Assembly (NCBI GenBank): GCA_017631775.1
Contig: JAGBSQ010000058.1
Location: 1 to 20,254 of the forward strand
Reading direction: 5' to 3'
From: Clostridia bacterium
GTDB taxonomy: Bacteria; Bacillota_A; Clostridia; Oscillospirales; CAG-272
DNA length: 20,254 nucleotides
This document shows positions 1-6,823 of the stretch, piece after piece. The notes below the pieces were generated by a model. The model was not told the origin of the DNA. It searched no databases and saw only the letters and a list, made by a program, of their open reading frames with translations. Position numbers and translations under genes: made by a program. How positions within the stretch are numbered: position 1 is the stretch's first letter; each line of letters starts with the position of its first letter.

Positions 1-137
1 AAGACGGTGCACGCGGTGAAGGCCGACAAATTGCGCTTTTTTCAACACGTCTTGCATTTTTGCACCCCGTAACACGCAAAAAAATGGCGTTTGAGCTACC
101 GTGGGAAGCACTTTCGGATATTTTAAATCCAAGATGA
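1..137 (+). CDS. RluA-family pseudouridine synthase, C-terminal fragment
   Basis: This is the 3' end of a gene that enters from the left edge. The frame starting at base 3 reads 44 residues to a TGA at 135-137 and contains RQIALFSTRLAFLHPVTRKK, followed by MAFELPWEAL. This matches the usual C-terminus of RluA/RluD-type rRNA or tRNA pseudouridine synthases, where a basic (R)QIALHA-like strand is followed by (F)xHPVTGExM and a short hydrophobic tail. The catalytic Asp domain lies outside the window, so the target uridine and the exact family member cannot be told. A strong + strand terminator follows at once. The gene converges on pflA. Family recognition rests on the tail only. Confidence 0.72.
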   Translation, partial: DGARGEGRQIALFSTRLAFLHPVTRKKMAFELPWEALSDILNPR

Positions 138-144
138 TTTTTTT

Positions 145-188
145 GGGTTGTCGAGCAAATACTCGGCAACCCATTTTGTTTTTTATTT
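145..188 (+). terminator. Rho-independent terminator of the pseudouridine synthase gene
   Basis: GGGTTGTCGAG (145-155) and CTCGGCAACCC (162-172) form an 11-bp stem with one U-G wobble and a six-base loop. A T-rich run follows on the + strand. The polarity fits the rightward gene. The run reaches just past the pflA stop codon at 183-185, so the convergent genes nearly share a 3' region. Confidence 0.85.
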
Positions 189-896
189 TTTTAGCGCCGT
201 CTTGAGTATGTTCTCAAAGCCTTCAATCGCATCTGCTCTCATCGGCTCTGTTCCCTCAAGCGGAAACGGAATGTTCATCGCCTTGTATTTTTCAAGACAC
301 AGGTTCTTAAAGGGCAACAGTTCCACCTTTTTGATGCAACGGTAGTCTTTTATCAATTCCGCAAGGCGCAAAATATCTTCTTCGGTATCGTTGATGCCGG
401 GCACCACTACGTGGCGGATCCAAACGTCCTTTCCCAATTCCTCCAAACGGTCGAGAAAAGCCATTGTTGCCGCCAAACTGCCACCCGTGTAGCGTTTATA
501 GTCCTCCTCGGTTGTCATTTTGATGTCGAGAAGGAAGAGGTCGACGGTCTTGAGCAATCGCTCTGTGGCAGGTGTTGTGGGCGCTCCGCAGGTGTCGATT
601 GCTACGTGCAATCCGCCCTTGTGGAGCAGTTCCGTCACCTCAGTGACAAACTCCGCTTGCAAAAGCGGCTCGCCGCCCGAAAAGGTAACGCCGCCTTTTT
701 TAATAAAGGAATTAAAGCTCAGCAACTGCTCTGCCAATTCGTTGGCATCGGTGAGTTGGCTCTCATTGCACTCACACGTGTCAGGATTGTGACAATAAAC
801 ACACCGCAGGGGGCAACCCGACAGGAAGACGACCGAGCGCACGCCCGGTCCGTCGACCGTGCCAAGGGATTGCAGGCTGTGTACGTAACCCTTCAT
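183..896 (-). CDS. pflA: Pyruvate formate-lyase-activating enzyme (radical SAM)
   Basis: PflA is a cytosolic radical-SAM enzyme that abstracts hydrogen from a C-terminal glycine of PflB and so installs its glycyl radical. From the Met at 896 the protein has 237 residues, close to the usual ~240. The radical-SAM cluster motif CxxxCxxC is seen at Cys28, Cys32 and Cys35 (SGCPLRCVYCHNPDTC). It is preceded by the typical TVDGPGVR substrate-side segment and followed by VTFSGGEPLLQ, the SAM-binding GGE motif. The frame stays open upstream to 1028, but that would overlap pflB by more than 100 bases, and residue 1 of the family falls at 896. The start lies one base beyond the pflB stop (898-900), so the two are co-transcribed and probably translationally coupled. 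Confidence 0.95.
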   Translation of the reverse strand: MKGYVHSLQSLGTVDGPGVRSVVFLSGCPLRCVYCHNPDTCECNESQLTDANELAEQLLSFNSFIKKGGVTFSGGEPLLQAEFVTEVTELLHKGGLHVAIDTCGAPTTPATERLLKTVDLFLLDIKMTTEEDYKRYTGGSLAATMAFLDRLEELGKDVWIRHVVVPGINDTEEDILRLAELIKDYRCIKKVELLPFKNLCLEKYKAMNIPFPLEGTEPMRADAIEGFENILKTALKK

Positions 897-897
897 A

Positions 898-3135
898 TTA
901 CAGCGCTTCGTGGAAGGTGCGGCTGATAACCTCTTTTTGTTGCTCGCGAGAGAGCTTGTGGAAGTTGACCGCGTAACCCGAAACACGAATGGTAAGGTTG
1001 GGGTAAAGATCGGGATTTTCCATTGCATCGATCAATTTTTGACGGTTGAGAACGTTGACATTGAGGTGATGCGCGTTGCGATCAAAATAGCCGCCCAAAA
1101 CATCAACCAAATTCTCAATGCGATCCTCGTGCGTTTTGCCGAGTGCCTCGGGAACGATGGAGAAGGTGTTGGAAATACCGTCGCGGCAAGAATCGTAGGA
1201 GAGCTTTGCAACCGAGGAAAGAGATGCCAATGCACCGCAGCACTCGCGGTTGTGCATGGGGTTTGCACCGGGAGCAAAAGGCTCGCCTGCACGGCGACCG
1301 TCGGGGGTCGCACCGGTCTTTTTGCCGTAAACAACGTTGCTGGTAATGGTAAGAACAGACAGCGTATGGATAGCGCCGCGGTAGGTGGGTGTTTCGCGCA
1401 GAGCCGCGATAAATTTATCAAGCAGCTCACGTGCAATTGCATCTACACGGCCGTCATTGTTGCCAAACTTGGGGAAGTCGCCCTCAACCTCAAAGTCGCT
1501 AATCAGTCCGCGCTCGTCGCGAATGGGACGAACCTTTGCAAACTTGATAGCAGAAAGGCTATCGGCAATTACAGAAAGTCCTGCCGCGCCAAATGCCATC
1601 AGACGTTCAACGTCGGTATCGTGAAGCGCGAGCTGGGTTCTTTCATAGGCATATTTATCGTGCATATAGTGAATAACGTTCATGGTATTGACGTATTCGT
1701 TTGCAAGCCACTTCATGTAAAAGTCGAGGCGTTGGCGAACCTTGTCAAAGTCCAAAATTTCGTCATCCATAACCGGCATTTCGGGGCCGATCTGCATATC
1801 GTATCTTTCTTCACGTCCGCCATTGAGTGCCATAAGAAGGATTTTGGGCAGGTTGCAACGAGCTCCAAAGAACTGCATTTGCTTGCCTACCTTCATAGCA
1901 CTTACGCAGCAAGCGATTGCATAATCGTCGCCGTATCGGGGGCGCATGAGGTCATCATTTTCGTACTGAATGGAATCGGTATCGATGGAAACGCGCGCAC
2001 AGTAACGCTTAAAGGGCTCGGGCAGTTTGTTGGACCAAAGCACCGTGAGGTTGGGCTCGGGAGCAGAGCCGAGGTTGTGGAGCGTGTGCAAAAAGCGGTA
2101 TGCGTTTTTGGTGACCATGGGTCTGCCGTCTTCGCCAACACCGCCAACGGCTTCGGTAATCCACATCGGGTCACCGCCAAAGAGCTCGTTGTATTCGGGT
2201 GTGCGCAAATGACGGATCATGCGCAGCTTCATTACAAATTGGTCGATAAGCTCTTGCGCGCCCTCTTCGGTCAACGTTCCGTTTTGCAGGTCTCTCTCCA
2301 TGTAAATATCAAGAAAGGCACCTACACGGCCCAAGGACATAGCCGCGCCGTTTTGCTCCTTGTTTGCGGCAAGATAGCCAAAATAAACCCATTGAACCGC
2401 CTCTTTGGCGTTTTGCGCAGGGTGAGAAATATCGCAGCCGTACATAGCTGCCATCTCCTTGAGCTTGCCCAAGAAGTCGATTTGCTTATAGAGCTCCTCC
2501 GAGAGACGAATGGTCTCCTCGTTCATCATTTTTTTGCCGAGCTCTTGCTTATCTTTTACCTTTTGTTCAATCAAAAAATCGATGCCGTAGAGCGCAATAC
2601 GGCGGTAGTCGCCAATGATACGGCCACGGCCGTAAGCATCGGGAAGACCCGTGAGAATGCCTGTGTGGCGCATTGCGCGCATGGTTTCGGTATAAACGTG
2701 GAAAACACCGTCGTTGTGGGTGGTGCGGAAGCGGAAGGCGTTTTCAATCTCGTCGGAAAGGTGTGTTCCGTAAGCCTTGCAGGCAGTTCTCGCCATGCGA
2801 ATGCCGCCAAAGGGATTGACCGAACGAACCAGGGGCGCACCCGTTTGCAAACCGACAATGAGTTCATCCTCTTGGTCAAGGTAAGCCGCAGGATAGGCGG
2901 TCAGAGAGGTAACGGTTTGGGTGTCGATGCCAACAATACCGCCGTTGTCTCTTTCTTCCTTCAATTTTTCTTCCAATTTTGCCATCAAACGCTTTGTGCG
3001 CTCGGTGGGCAGAGACAAAAATGTTTCGTCTCCCTCATACGGTGTATAGTTCTTTTGAATAAAATCTCTTACGTCGATGTTCTCACACCAATCACCAAGG
3101 TTAAAACCAACCCAAGCTTTTGCAAATTTTGCCAT
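898..3135 (-). CDS. pflB: Formate C-acetyltransferase (pyruvate formate-lyase)
   Basis: PflB converts pyruvate and CoA into acetyl-CoA and formate during anaerobic sugar metabolism, using an oxygen-sensitive glycyl radical. The 745-residue protein is near the usual 740-760. The adjacent catalytic cysteines are Cys409-Cys410 ([10 protein letters not shown]). The radical site is Gly720 in RVSGYAVNF, 26 residues from the C-terminus, as expected. The ATG at 3135 follows an AGAGGG ribosome site about eight bases upstream. It forms an operon with pflA directly downstream. A consensus promoter, a ZTP riboswitch and an intrinsic terminator precede it, so transcription should rise when 10-formyl-THF is scarce and ZTP accumulates; formate from Pfl feeds that pool. 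No anomaly is seen in the coding region. Confidence 0.97.
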   Translation of the reverse strand: MAKFAKAWVGFNLGDWCENIDVRDFIQKNYTPYEGDETFLSLPTERTKRLMAKLEEKLKEERDNGGIVGIDTQTVTSLTAYPAAYLDQEDELIVGLQTGAPLVRSVNPFGGIRMARTACKAYGTHLSDEIENAFRFRTTHNDGVFHVYTETMRAMRHTGILTGLPDAYGRGRIIGDYRRIALYGIDFLIEQKVKDKQELGKKMMNEETIRLSEELYKQIDFLGKLKEMAAMYGCDISHPAQNAKEAVQWVYFGYLAANKEQNGAAMSLGRVGAFLDIYMERDLQNGTLTEEGAQELIDQFVMKLRMIRHLRTPEYNELFGGDPMWITEAVGGVGEDGRPMVTKNAYRFLHTLHNLGSAPEPNLTVLWSNKLPEPFKRYCARVSIDTDSIQYENDDLMRPRYGDDYAIACCVSAMKVGKQMQFFGARCNLPKILLMALNGGREERYDMQIGPEMPVMDDEILDFDKVRQRLDFYMKWLANEYVNTMNVIHYMHDKYAYERTQLALHDTDVERLMAFGAAGLSVIADSLSAIKFAKVRPIRDERGLISDFEVEGDFPKFGNNDGRVDAIARELLDKFIAALRETPTYRGAIHTLSVLTITSNVVYGKKTGATPDGRRAGEPFAPGANPMHNRECCGALASLSSVAKLSYDSCRDGISNTFSIVPEALGKTHEDRIENLVDVLGGYFDRNAHHLNVNVLNRQKLIDAMENPDLYPNLTIRVSGYAVNFHKLSREQQKEVISRTFHEAL

Positions 3136-3183
3136 TCTTTATCCCTCTCTTTCTCGCTTCTTTTTGCTTCACGGACAACAAAA

Positions 3184-3212
3184 GGACAGTTTTGTTGCGT
3201 GCAAAACTGCCC
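3184..3212 (-). terminator. Riboswitch-controlled intrinsic terminator in the pflB leader
   Basis: On the minus-strand RNA, GGGCAGUUUUG (3212 to 3202) pairs with CAAAACUGUCC (3194 to 3184), giving 11 bp with one G-U wobble around a seven-base loop. UUUUGUUG follows. The 5' arm begins with the GGGCA that closes the 3' hairpin of the ZTP aptamer, so the aptamer and terminator cannot form fully together. This is the standard layout of a transcriptional ON switch; ligand-dependence is inferred. Confidence 0.85.
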
Positions 3213-3282
3213 AGACGGTCGGCATTCAAGTTCCCGGCTCCACGTGGGTTCCCCCACTTTTTCCGTCAGTCACACGGGAACG
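3208..3282 (-). promoter_or_regulatory. ZTP riboswitch (pfl motif RNA) upstream of pflBA
   Basis: Read on the minus strand, this leader carries the conserved pieces of the pfl-motif/ZTP aptamer in order: CGTGTGACTGACGGAAA (from about 3277), an internal hairpin built on GTGGG/CCCAC, the GTGGAGCCGGG segment, and the 3' element GCCGACCGTCTGGGCA (3223 to 3208). GACGG in the first part can pair with CCGUC in the last, which is the expected pseudoknot. The family senses ZTP/ZMP, the alarmones of folate one-carbon shortage. It lies about ten bases after the predicted transcription start and overlaps the downstream terminator, so it should let pflB be read when ZTP is bound. Confidence 0.92.
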
Positions 3283-3298
3283 TTATTCTATGTTCTAT

Positions 3299-3327
3299 AT
3301 TATACCATTACTTGTTTGTTTTGTCAA
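3299..3327 (-). promoter_or_regulatory. Consensus sigma-A promoter of the pflBA operon
   Basis: On the minus strand a perfect -35 TTGACA (3327-3322) is separated by 17 bases from a perfect -10 TATAAT (3304-3299). Transcription would start near 3292, giving a leader of about 157 bases that contains the ZTP aptamer and terminator. The perfect match implies high basal initiation, with control left mainly to the leader. Confidence 0.88.
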
Positions 3328-3360
3328 CGGGAAACGACAAAAAATGATTGTTATTTTTTG

Positions 3361-3382
3361 CACAATTTTACAAGATATTGTG
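3361..3382. promoter_or_regulatory. Inverted repeat upstream of the pfl promoter
   Basis: CACAAT (3361-3366) and ATTGTG (3377-3382) form a perfect 6-bp inverted repeat with a 10-base spacer. It is centred about 80 bases before the predicted pfl transcription start. The spacing would suit a dimeric activator, but the motif matches no regulator consensus I can name. It may be chance in AT-rich DNA. Confidence 0.3.
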
Positions 3383-3500
3383 TTTGAAAGAAAAACGGGA
3401 AACAAGATGTATTATTTGGGGCGATTTTGAGGCAACACGAAAATGTGCTTGTGGTGGGACAGGAGGACATCGCCATCTCAAAAAAACAAACGATTATCAA
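3383..3500. other. Intergenic stretch without recognised gene
   Basis: These 118 bases, part of the 410-base gap between the lipoprotein gene and pflB, hold no convincing reading frame. Two complementary pairs are visible: GGCGAT (3420-3425) with ATCGCC (3469-3474), and TTTTGAG (3425-3431) with CTCAAAA (3477-3483). They interlock in an H-type pseudoknot arrangement. No RNA family is recognised. Confidence 0.3.
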
Positions 3501-3530
3501 AAAATAAAAAAGGGCGACCGAAGCCGCCCT
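3501..3530 (-). terminator. Rho-independent terminator of the SGNH lipoprotein gene
   Basis: On the minus strand AGGGCG and CGCCCT (3530-3525 and 3516-3511) form a six-base-pair GC-rich stem around a UUCG-like loop. The run TTTTTATTTT (3510-3501) follows. It lies 16 bases after the lipoprotein stop codon and separates that gene from the pfl promoter region. Confidence 0.88.
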
Positions 3531-3545
3531 ATATAAAAGCACAAT

Positions 3546-5249
3546 TCATCGAACCGTCTGCAAAAACGCGGCAATTAAACCTGCATAAATTTTGTTCGCT
3601 TTGCCGGTTGTGTCAGAGCTTGGGTGAACCTTATCTACGTTATAGATTTCATAAGCGGTTACATCCTCATCAAAGACATAGTCCGGATAGGTTGCAGACA
3701 TATACTCTTTGGAACCGGGAATGATTTTATCACTGTATCCAAGATATTTATAAATTTCAAAAATTGGGAAACACCAATCCTCAGCCAAGGATTTTTGCGC
3801 ATCCACAACATTTGCATACGCCTTGTTATATCCGTTTTCATATTCGTAATTGCTGATAAACACTACACGCGCGCAAGGGTTGTGCTTGAGAATTAATGTC
3901 AAAATAAAATTAACAGCCCCCTTAAAACAGTTGCGATTTACCGAGGCAACAAATTCATCAAATCGATCAGCCGGAATATCAGATAGATCGCCAAAATATT
4001 TTTTGAGATTTTCATAATTATTGGCCGTCATATAAGTATCCTCTGCTAACAACCCGCTTTGGATGTTCTCGACCGTTGGCTCCAGCTCTATATCAATATT
4101 TCCATTTGCATCGCGATATTTCCAATCGTTGTGACCGTGATCGATTACAAACAGATCCGGCATCGGCTTTGTGCCGTTAAGATACGGGAGCAATTTGGTT
4201 TCAAACGAACCGGCTAAAATGCGTTTTTGATAACTTTCATCTAACGCTTGTGGCCACGAGGCATTTTTATCCAAAGCACGCAAGGTATCGTAATTTGCGA
4301 TAAATGCATTCGCCTCTTCTAAGGTCATTGAAAGTGAAGAAGTTATATTGGATATGTTGGCACCGTTATAATCACCCGTGCTAACGTTTGCACGACACAT
4401 AGAACCGCCAACAGCCTTCTGAAATACGGTTGCCCCAAGTTCTTCGCCAACCAAAAGCGGGTAACCGCCCGCAGGGATGGATGTGCAGCACCACCAAATA
4501 CTTTTACCCGCCCAGTAGCCTTGTGTGGAATTCAAATTTGCGTAATCTTTTATTGTTTCAACCTTTGCATCGGAAACGTAAATATAAGTCGCCTCTTCCA
4601 TAGCTTCAAAGGTATAAAAGGAATGGTTTGCATTGGAACAAATTTCAATAACATTACCGTTTGCATCGGTTCGTGCAAAGCCATAGGAGCCGCCTGTTTT
4701 CATAGTAACGGTAACATTAACGTATGGTGGAACAAGATATTTAGAATGCGTGGAAAAAGTCCCAAACGCGATCTGTTCTCCAACAGCTATGGATGGAAGA
4801 ATATATCCTTCGCCTTTTTCGATGAACTCCATGGGTTTAGGAGTTGCAGATATATTGTCTGTCTTACCGTTTGTGACGGTAAAAGTGGTTATTTCACCAT
4901 TTGTAAACGTAATAGTATACGTATCAACAAAACCTTCGCTGGAAGTCAAAGTAACAGATACGATCCCGTTGCCATCAGCACCGTCTTTACCGCCTGCTCC
5001 ATCTTCTCCATTCTCACCGTTGATACCATCAGTACCATCCTTGCCGTTTTCTCCGTTGGCACCGTTTGTGACTGTAAATGTGGAAGAACTACCATCTGTA
5101 TAAGTTATGGTGTATGTATCTATCAATCCGTTAGAAGAACTCAGTTTGATATCAACAATCGAACGAGGACTCTCCACAGGAATGAGCGAGCATCCAGTCA
5201 GAAACAAAAGTATAACAGTTAAAAACAAGCAGCCGATCTTTTTCATCAT
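3546..5249 (-). CDS. Lipoprotein with collagen-like linker and SGNH hydrolase domain
   Basis: This is a predicted surface lipoprotein of 567 residues. MMKKIGCLFLTVILLFLTGC is a lipoprotein signal ending in lipobox LTGC, with Cys20 as anchor. Residues 31-63 and 96-128 are two copies of a beta-rich repeat (DTYTITYTDG...TFTVTNG and DTYTITFTNG...TFTVTNG). Between them lie 11 Gly-X-Y triplets rich in Asn, Asp, Glu and Lys (about 63-95). The C-terminal half has SGNH/GDSL features: Ser257 in TSIPAGG as block-I nucleophile, HGHND with Asn374 as block III, and DKVHP with Asp539 and His542 as block V. An acyl-esterase acting on extracellular glycans is likely; the substrate is unknown. The ATG at 5249 (or 5246) was chosen over 5264 because GGAGAA lies between them. 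The gene appears more AT-rich than pflB, and it follows the GNAT gene by 41 bases. Confidence 0.82.
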   Translation of the reverse strand: MMKKIGCLFLTVILLFLTGCSLIPVESPRSIVDIKLSSSNGLIDTYTITYTDGSSSTFTVTNGANGENGKDGTDGINGENGEDGAGGKDGADGNGIVSVTLTSSEGFVDTYTITFTNGEITTFTVTNGKTDNISATPKPMEFIEKGEGYILPSIAVGEQIAFGTFSTHSKYLVPPYVNVTVTMKTGGSYGFARTDANGNVIEICSNANHSFYTFEAMEEATYIYVSDAKVETIKDYANLNSTQGYWAGKSIWWCCTSIPAGGYPLLVGEELGATVFQKAVGGSMCRANVSTGDYNGANISNITSSLSMTLEEANAFIANYDTLRALDKNASWPQALDESYQKRILAGSFETKLLPYLNGTKPMPDLFVIDHGHNDWKYRDANGNIDIELEPTVENIQSGLLAEDTYMTANNYENLKKYFGDLSDIPADRFDEFVASVNRNCFKGAVNFILTLILKHNPCARVVFISNYEYENGYNKAYANVVDAQKSLAEDWCFPIFEIYKYLGYSDKIIPGSKEYMSATYPDYVFDEDVTAYEIYNVDKVHPSSDTTGKANKIYAGLIAAFLQTVR

Positions 5250-5290
5250 TGCTTCTCCTCTCATTTATAAAATTGCAAAAGCAATCCGTC

Positions 5291-5761
5291 TTATAAAACA
5301 TCCTCCATCACAACTTTCAGCGGCTTCATGCCGCACTTTTCGTAGAAGCGCATAGCGCCCTCGTTGAGGCACCAAACGTTGAGGGTAACGGCAACGCATC
5401 CCTCTTTTTTTGCCTCGTCTTTAACGTGCTCGTAAAGCGCCGTACCGATGTGCTGACCGCGCTCGGTGGCATCTACGCAAAGGTCGTCGATGTAAACGGT
5501 TTTGCGGTCCATCAGCGAGGGATTATCTTTAACTTCTTCATAGATGCAAAAGGCGTAGCCGAGCACCTTTTCTTCGTTGTTCACTGCCACAAAGATGGGG
5601 GTATTGTCATTGGTGATGATGGCAGAAAGCTCCTCGTCGTTGTATTTTTTGTTGCCCAAACGAAAGATGTCGGGGCGCCCTTCGGCGTGAATGCGATGCA
5701 CTTGATACAGGAGTGCATTGATGCCCACAATATCACACTCGTTGGCTCTTCTAATGTTCAT
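5291..5761 (-). CDS. GNAT-family N-acetyltransferase
   Basis: This 156-residue protein has the full GNAT layout: an N-terminal MNIRRANECDI strand-helix, the central beta strands VLGYAFCIYEEV and TVYIDDLCVD, then the acetyl-CoA pyrophosphate loop RGQHIGTALYEHV (the R/QxxGxG/A motif). The C-terminal part VTLNVWCLNEGAMRFYEKCGM is the NxxAxxFYxKxGF signature. It transfers acetyl from acetyl-CoA to an amine or N-terminus; the acceptor cannot be read from the sequence. The Met at 5761 was chosen because GAGGTG sits five bases upstream; an in-frame Met at 5776 lies before that ribosome site. The lipoprotein gene follows after 41 bases with no terminator between, so they may share a transcript. The MITE-like repeat lies immediately upstream. 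Confidence 0.88.
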   Translation of the reverse strand: MNIRRANECDIVGINALLYQVHRIHAEGRPDIFRLGNKKYNDEELSAIITNDNTPIFVAVNNEEKVLGYAFCIYEEVKDNPSLMDRKTVYIDDLCVDATERGQHIGTALYEHVKDEAKKEGCVAVTLNVWCLNEGAMRFYEKCGMKPLKVVMEDVL

Positions 5762-5795
5762 ATTTTCACCTCTCAAAGAAACGGTGTTTCATTTA

Positions 5796-5928
5796 GCCTC
5801 CCTTGTGTAAAGGGAGGTGGCAAACGTCGCTATGCGACGGGTGACGGAGGGATTGTAAAACAAAAACAACGCAAGAACAATCCCTCAGTCAGCCTCTCGG
5901 CTGACAGCTCCCTTTACACAAGGGAGCC
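5796..5928. repeat. MITE-like palindromic element with 19-bp terminal inverted repeats
   Basis: CTCCCTTGTGTAAAGGGAG (5798-5816) recurs exactly in reverse complement at 5908-5926. Nested inside are CGTCGCTATGCGACG (5825-5839), GTCAGCCTCTCGGCTGAC (5888 to about 5905), and GGAGGGATTGT against ACAATCCCTC around the centre. The whole 133 bases fold into one imperfect long hairpin. It carries no coding sequence and fills most of the gap between the GNAT and phosphotransferase genes. Similar palindromes with this terminal sequence are, to my knowledge, dispersed in clostridial genomes; copy number here cannot be judged from one window. Confidence 0.8.
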
Positions 5929-5977
5929 TTTTGAAATTTCACGTTCCACAAAAAGCAGAAATCAAATTCATTTTTTA

Positions 5978-6766
5978 TTACCCAAAAACCTCTGCCGCCG
6001 CGACGATGCGGAGCTTTTCCTCATCTACGTGGTCGCGCCCGTAGGCGTCGAAGAAGCGGTCTCTGTAAGCATCGGTGTGCAAATTGAAAGAAAGCGTCCA
6101 CGCGCCCCAAAAGAGGTCTACGTGGCGGTCTCCTACGCCGCCGTCGCCAACGTCGATAAAGGAAGAAAACTCCCAACCGTTAAACATAACGTTTGGCAGG
6201 CAGTAATCGCCGTGCAGGAGCGTATTCCGCTCGAGCAAGTGTCCGTTTTTCTCAAGAACACCCCACGCCTCCTCGGCAGAAGTATATCCCCAATTATCAG
6301 GGAAAAGCGAGGTATCGTAGTTCCCTTCTTGATAGTTTTTTGCGGCACGCGCAAGATATTCGGACGTGTGGTCGCTCACGGGGCAACCCTCGGTAGAGCA
6401 CTCATGGAGCATTCGCAGACGTTCCGCCAAAACGTCGCACAAGCGCTTGGGATTGCTTGTATAGAATTCGTGTGTGAGATCCTCGCCTTTTACGGCGACG
6501 GTCAGGAACCAATCCTTGCCGTTCTCCTCAAAGTAGTCAAGCACCTCGGTGCCCATTTTGCGAGAATGGAAAAAGCGTGTCATTTCCGCTTCGCGAGAGA
6601 GCGTTCCTGCGGCGGCAGATTTGAGATAGAGTCCGCCATCACGCTCGATAAAAAGCACACGTGCCTCGGGAGAGCAGCTGCTATCCCACACGGATGCGCC
6701 CGAAAGAAGTGGCAAAAGCCGATCGGGAATGTCTTTTGGGAGTGCTGTTAGTAAAGTTTTTTTCAT
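5978..6766 (-). CDS. Aminoglycoside phosphotransferase (APH(3')-like) family kinase
   Basis: The 262-residue protein has the APH fold landmarks. ATP-site Lys49 lies in GLYLKS, with a Glu-containing helix after it (SREAEM). The catalytic loop is LLHGDYCLPNV, with Asp187 as base and Asn192 as metal ligand. The metal-binding DFG equivalent is FIDVGDGGVGDRHVDL, with Asp205. Length and motif spacing match APH(3')-type kinases, which phosphorylate the 3'-hydroxyl of kanamycin-like drugs. Many chromosomal relatives in Clostridia have no proven resistance role, so antibiotic resistance is only a possibility. The Met at 6766 fits the family N-terminus; an in-frame ATG at 6811 falls inside a hairpin and was not chosen. 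No strong ribosome site is visible. It lies 57 bases after the ABC transporter gene. Confidence 0.85.
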   Translation of the reverse strand: MKKTLLTALPKDIPDRLLPLLSGASVWDSSCSPEARVLFIERDGGLYLKSAAAGTLSREAEMTRFFHSRKMGTEVLDYFEENGKDWFLTVAVKGEDLTHEFYTSNPKRLCDVLAERLRMLHECSTEGCPVSDHTSEYLARAAKNYQEGNYDTSLFPDNWGYTSAEEAWGVLEKNGHLLERNTLLHGDYCLPNVMFNGWEFSSFIDVGDGGVGDRHVDLFWGAWTLSFNLHTDAYRDRFFDAYGRDHVDEEKLRIVAAAEVFG

Positions 6767-6791
6767 AGCATAATTCAAACAATTCGTTTTT

Positions 6792-6815
6792 GGGGATGCC
6801 GCAATCGGCATCCCC
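6792..6815. terminator. Strong hairpin between the ABC transporter and kinase genes
   Basis: GGGGATGCC (6792-6800) and GGCATCCCC (6807-6815) form a perfect 9-bp stem with a six-base loop. The T-rich run lies on the + strand side (6816-6825), while both neighbouring genes run leftward. On the minus strand the stem is followed by AAAAACG. It may therefore terminate antisense transcription into the ABC gene, or act as an RNA-stabilising or partial terminator structure between the two leftward genes. Confidence 0.6.
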
Positions 6816-6823
6816 TTGTTTTT

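Noticed and set aside
897..1028. N-terminal extension of PflA by 44 residues
   Set aside because: It would overlap the pflB glycyl-radical coding end. The PflA family starts at the Met at 896.
910..3387. Very long + strand open frame (825 codons) over pflB
   Set aside because: It is antisense to pflB, whose motifs and length are unambiguous. The translation is low in family-like sequence, has no ribosome site, and runs through the pfl leader.
3443..3724. Short + strand frame between the pfl promoter and the lipoprotein gene
   Set aside because: It crosses the lipoprotein terminator and its 3' coding end, and has no recognisable protein features.
5426..6751. 441-codon + strand open frame across GNAT, the repeat and the kinase gene
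   Set aside because: It crosses two recognised minus-strand genes and the palindromic element, and its translation matches nothing I recognise.
5978..6766. Calling the kinase gene a proven antibiotic-resistance gene
   Set aside because: The APH motifs are intact, but chromosomal homologues in Clostridia often have unknown substrates, and nothing nearby marks a resistance cassette.
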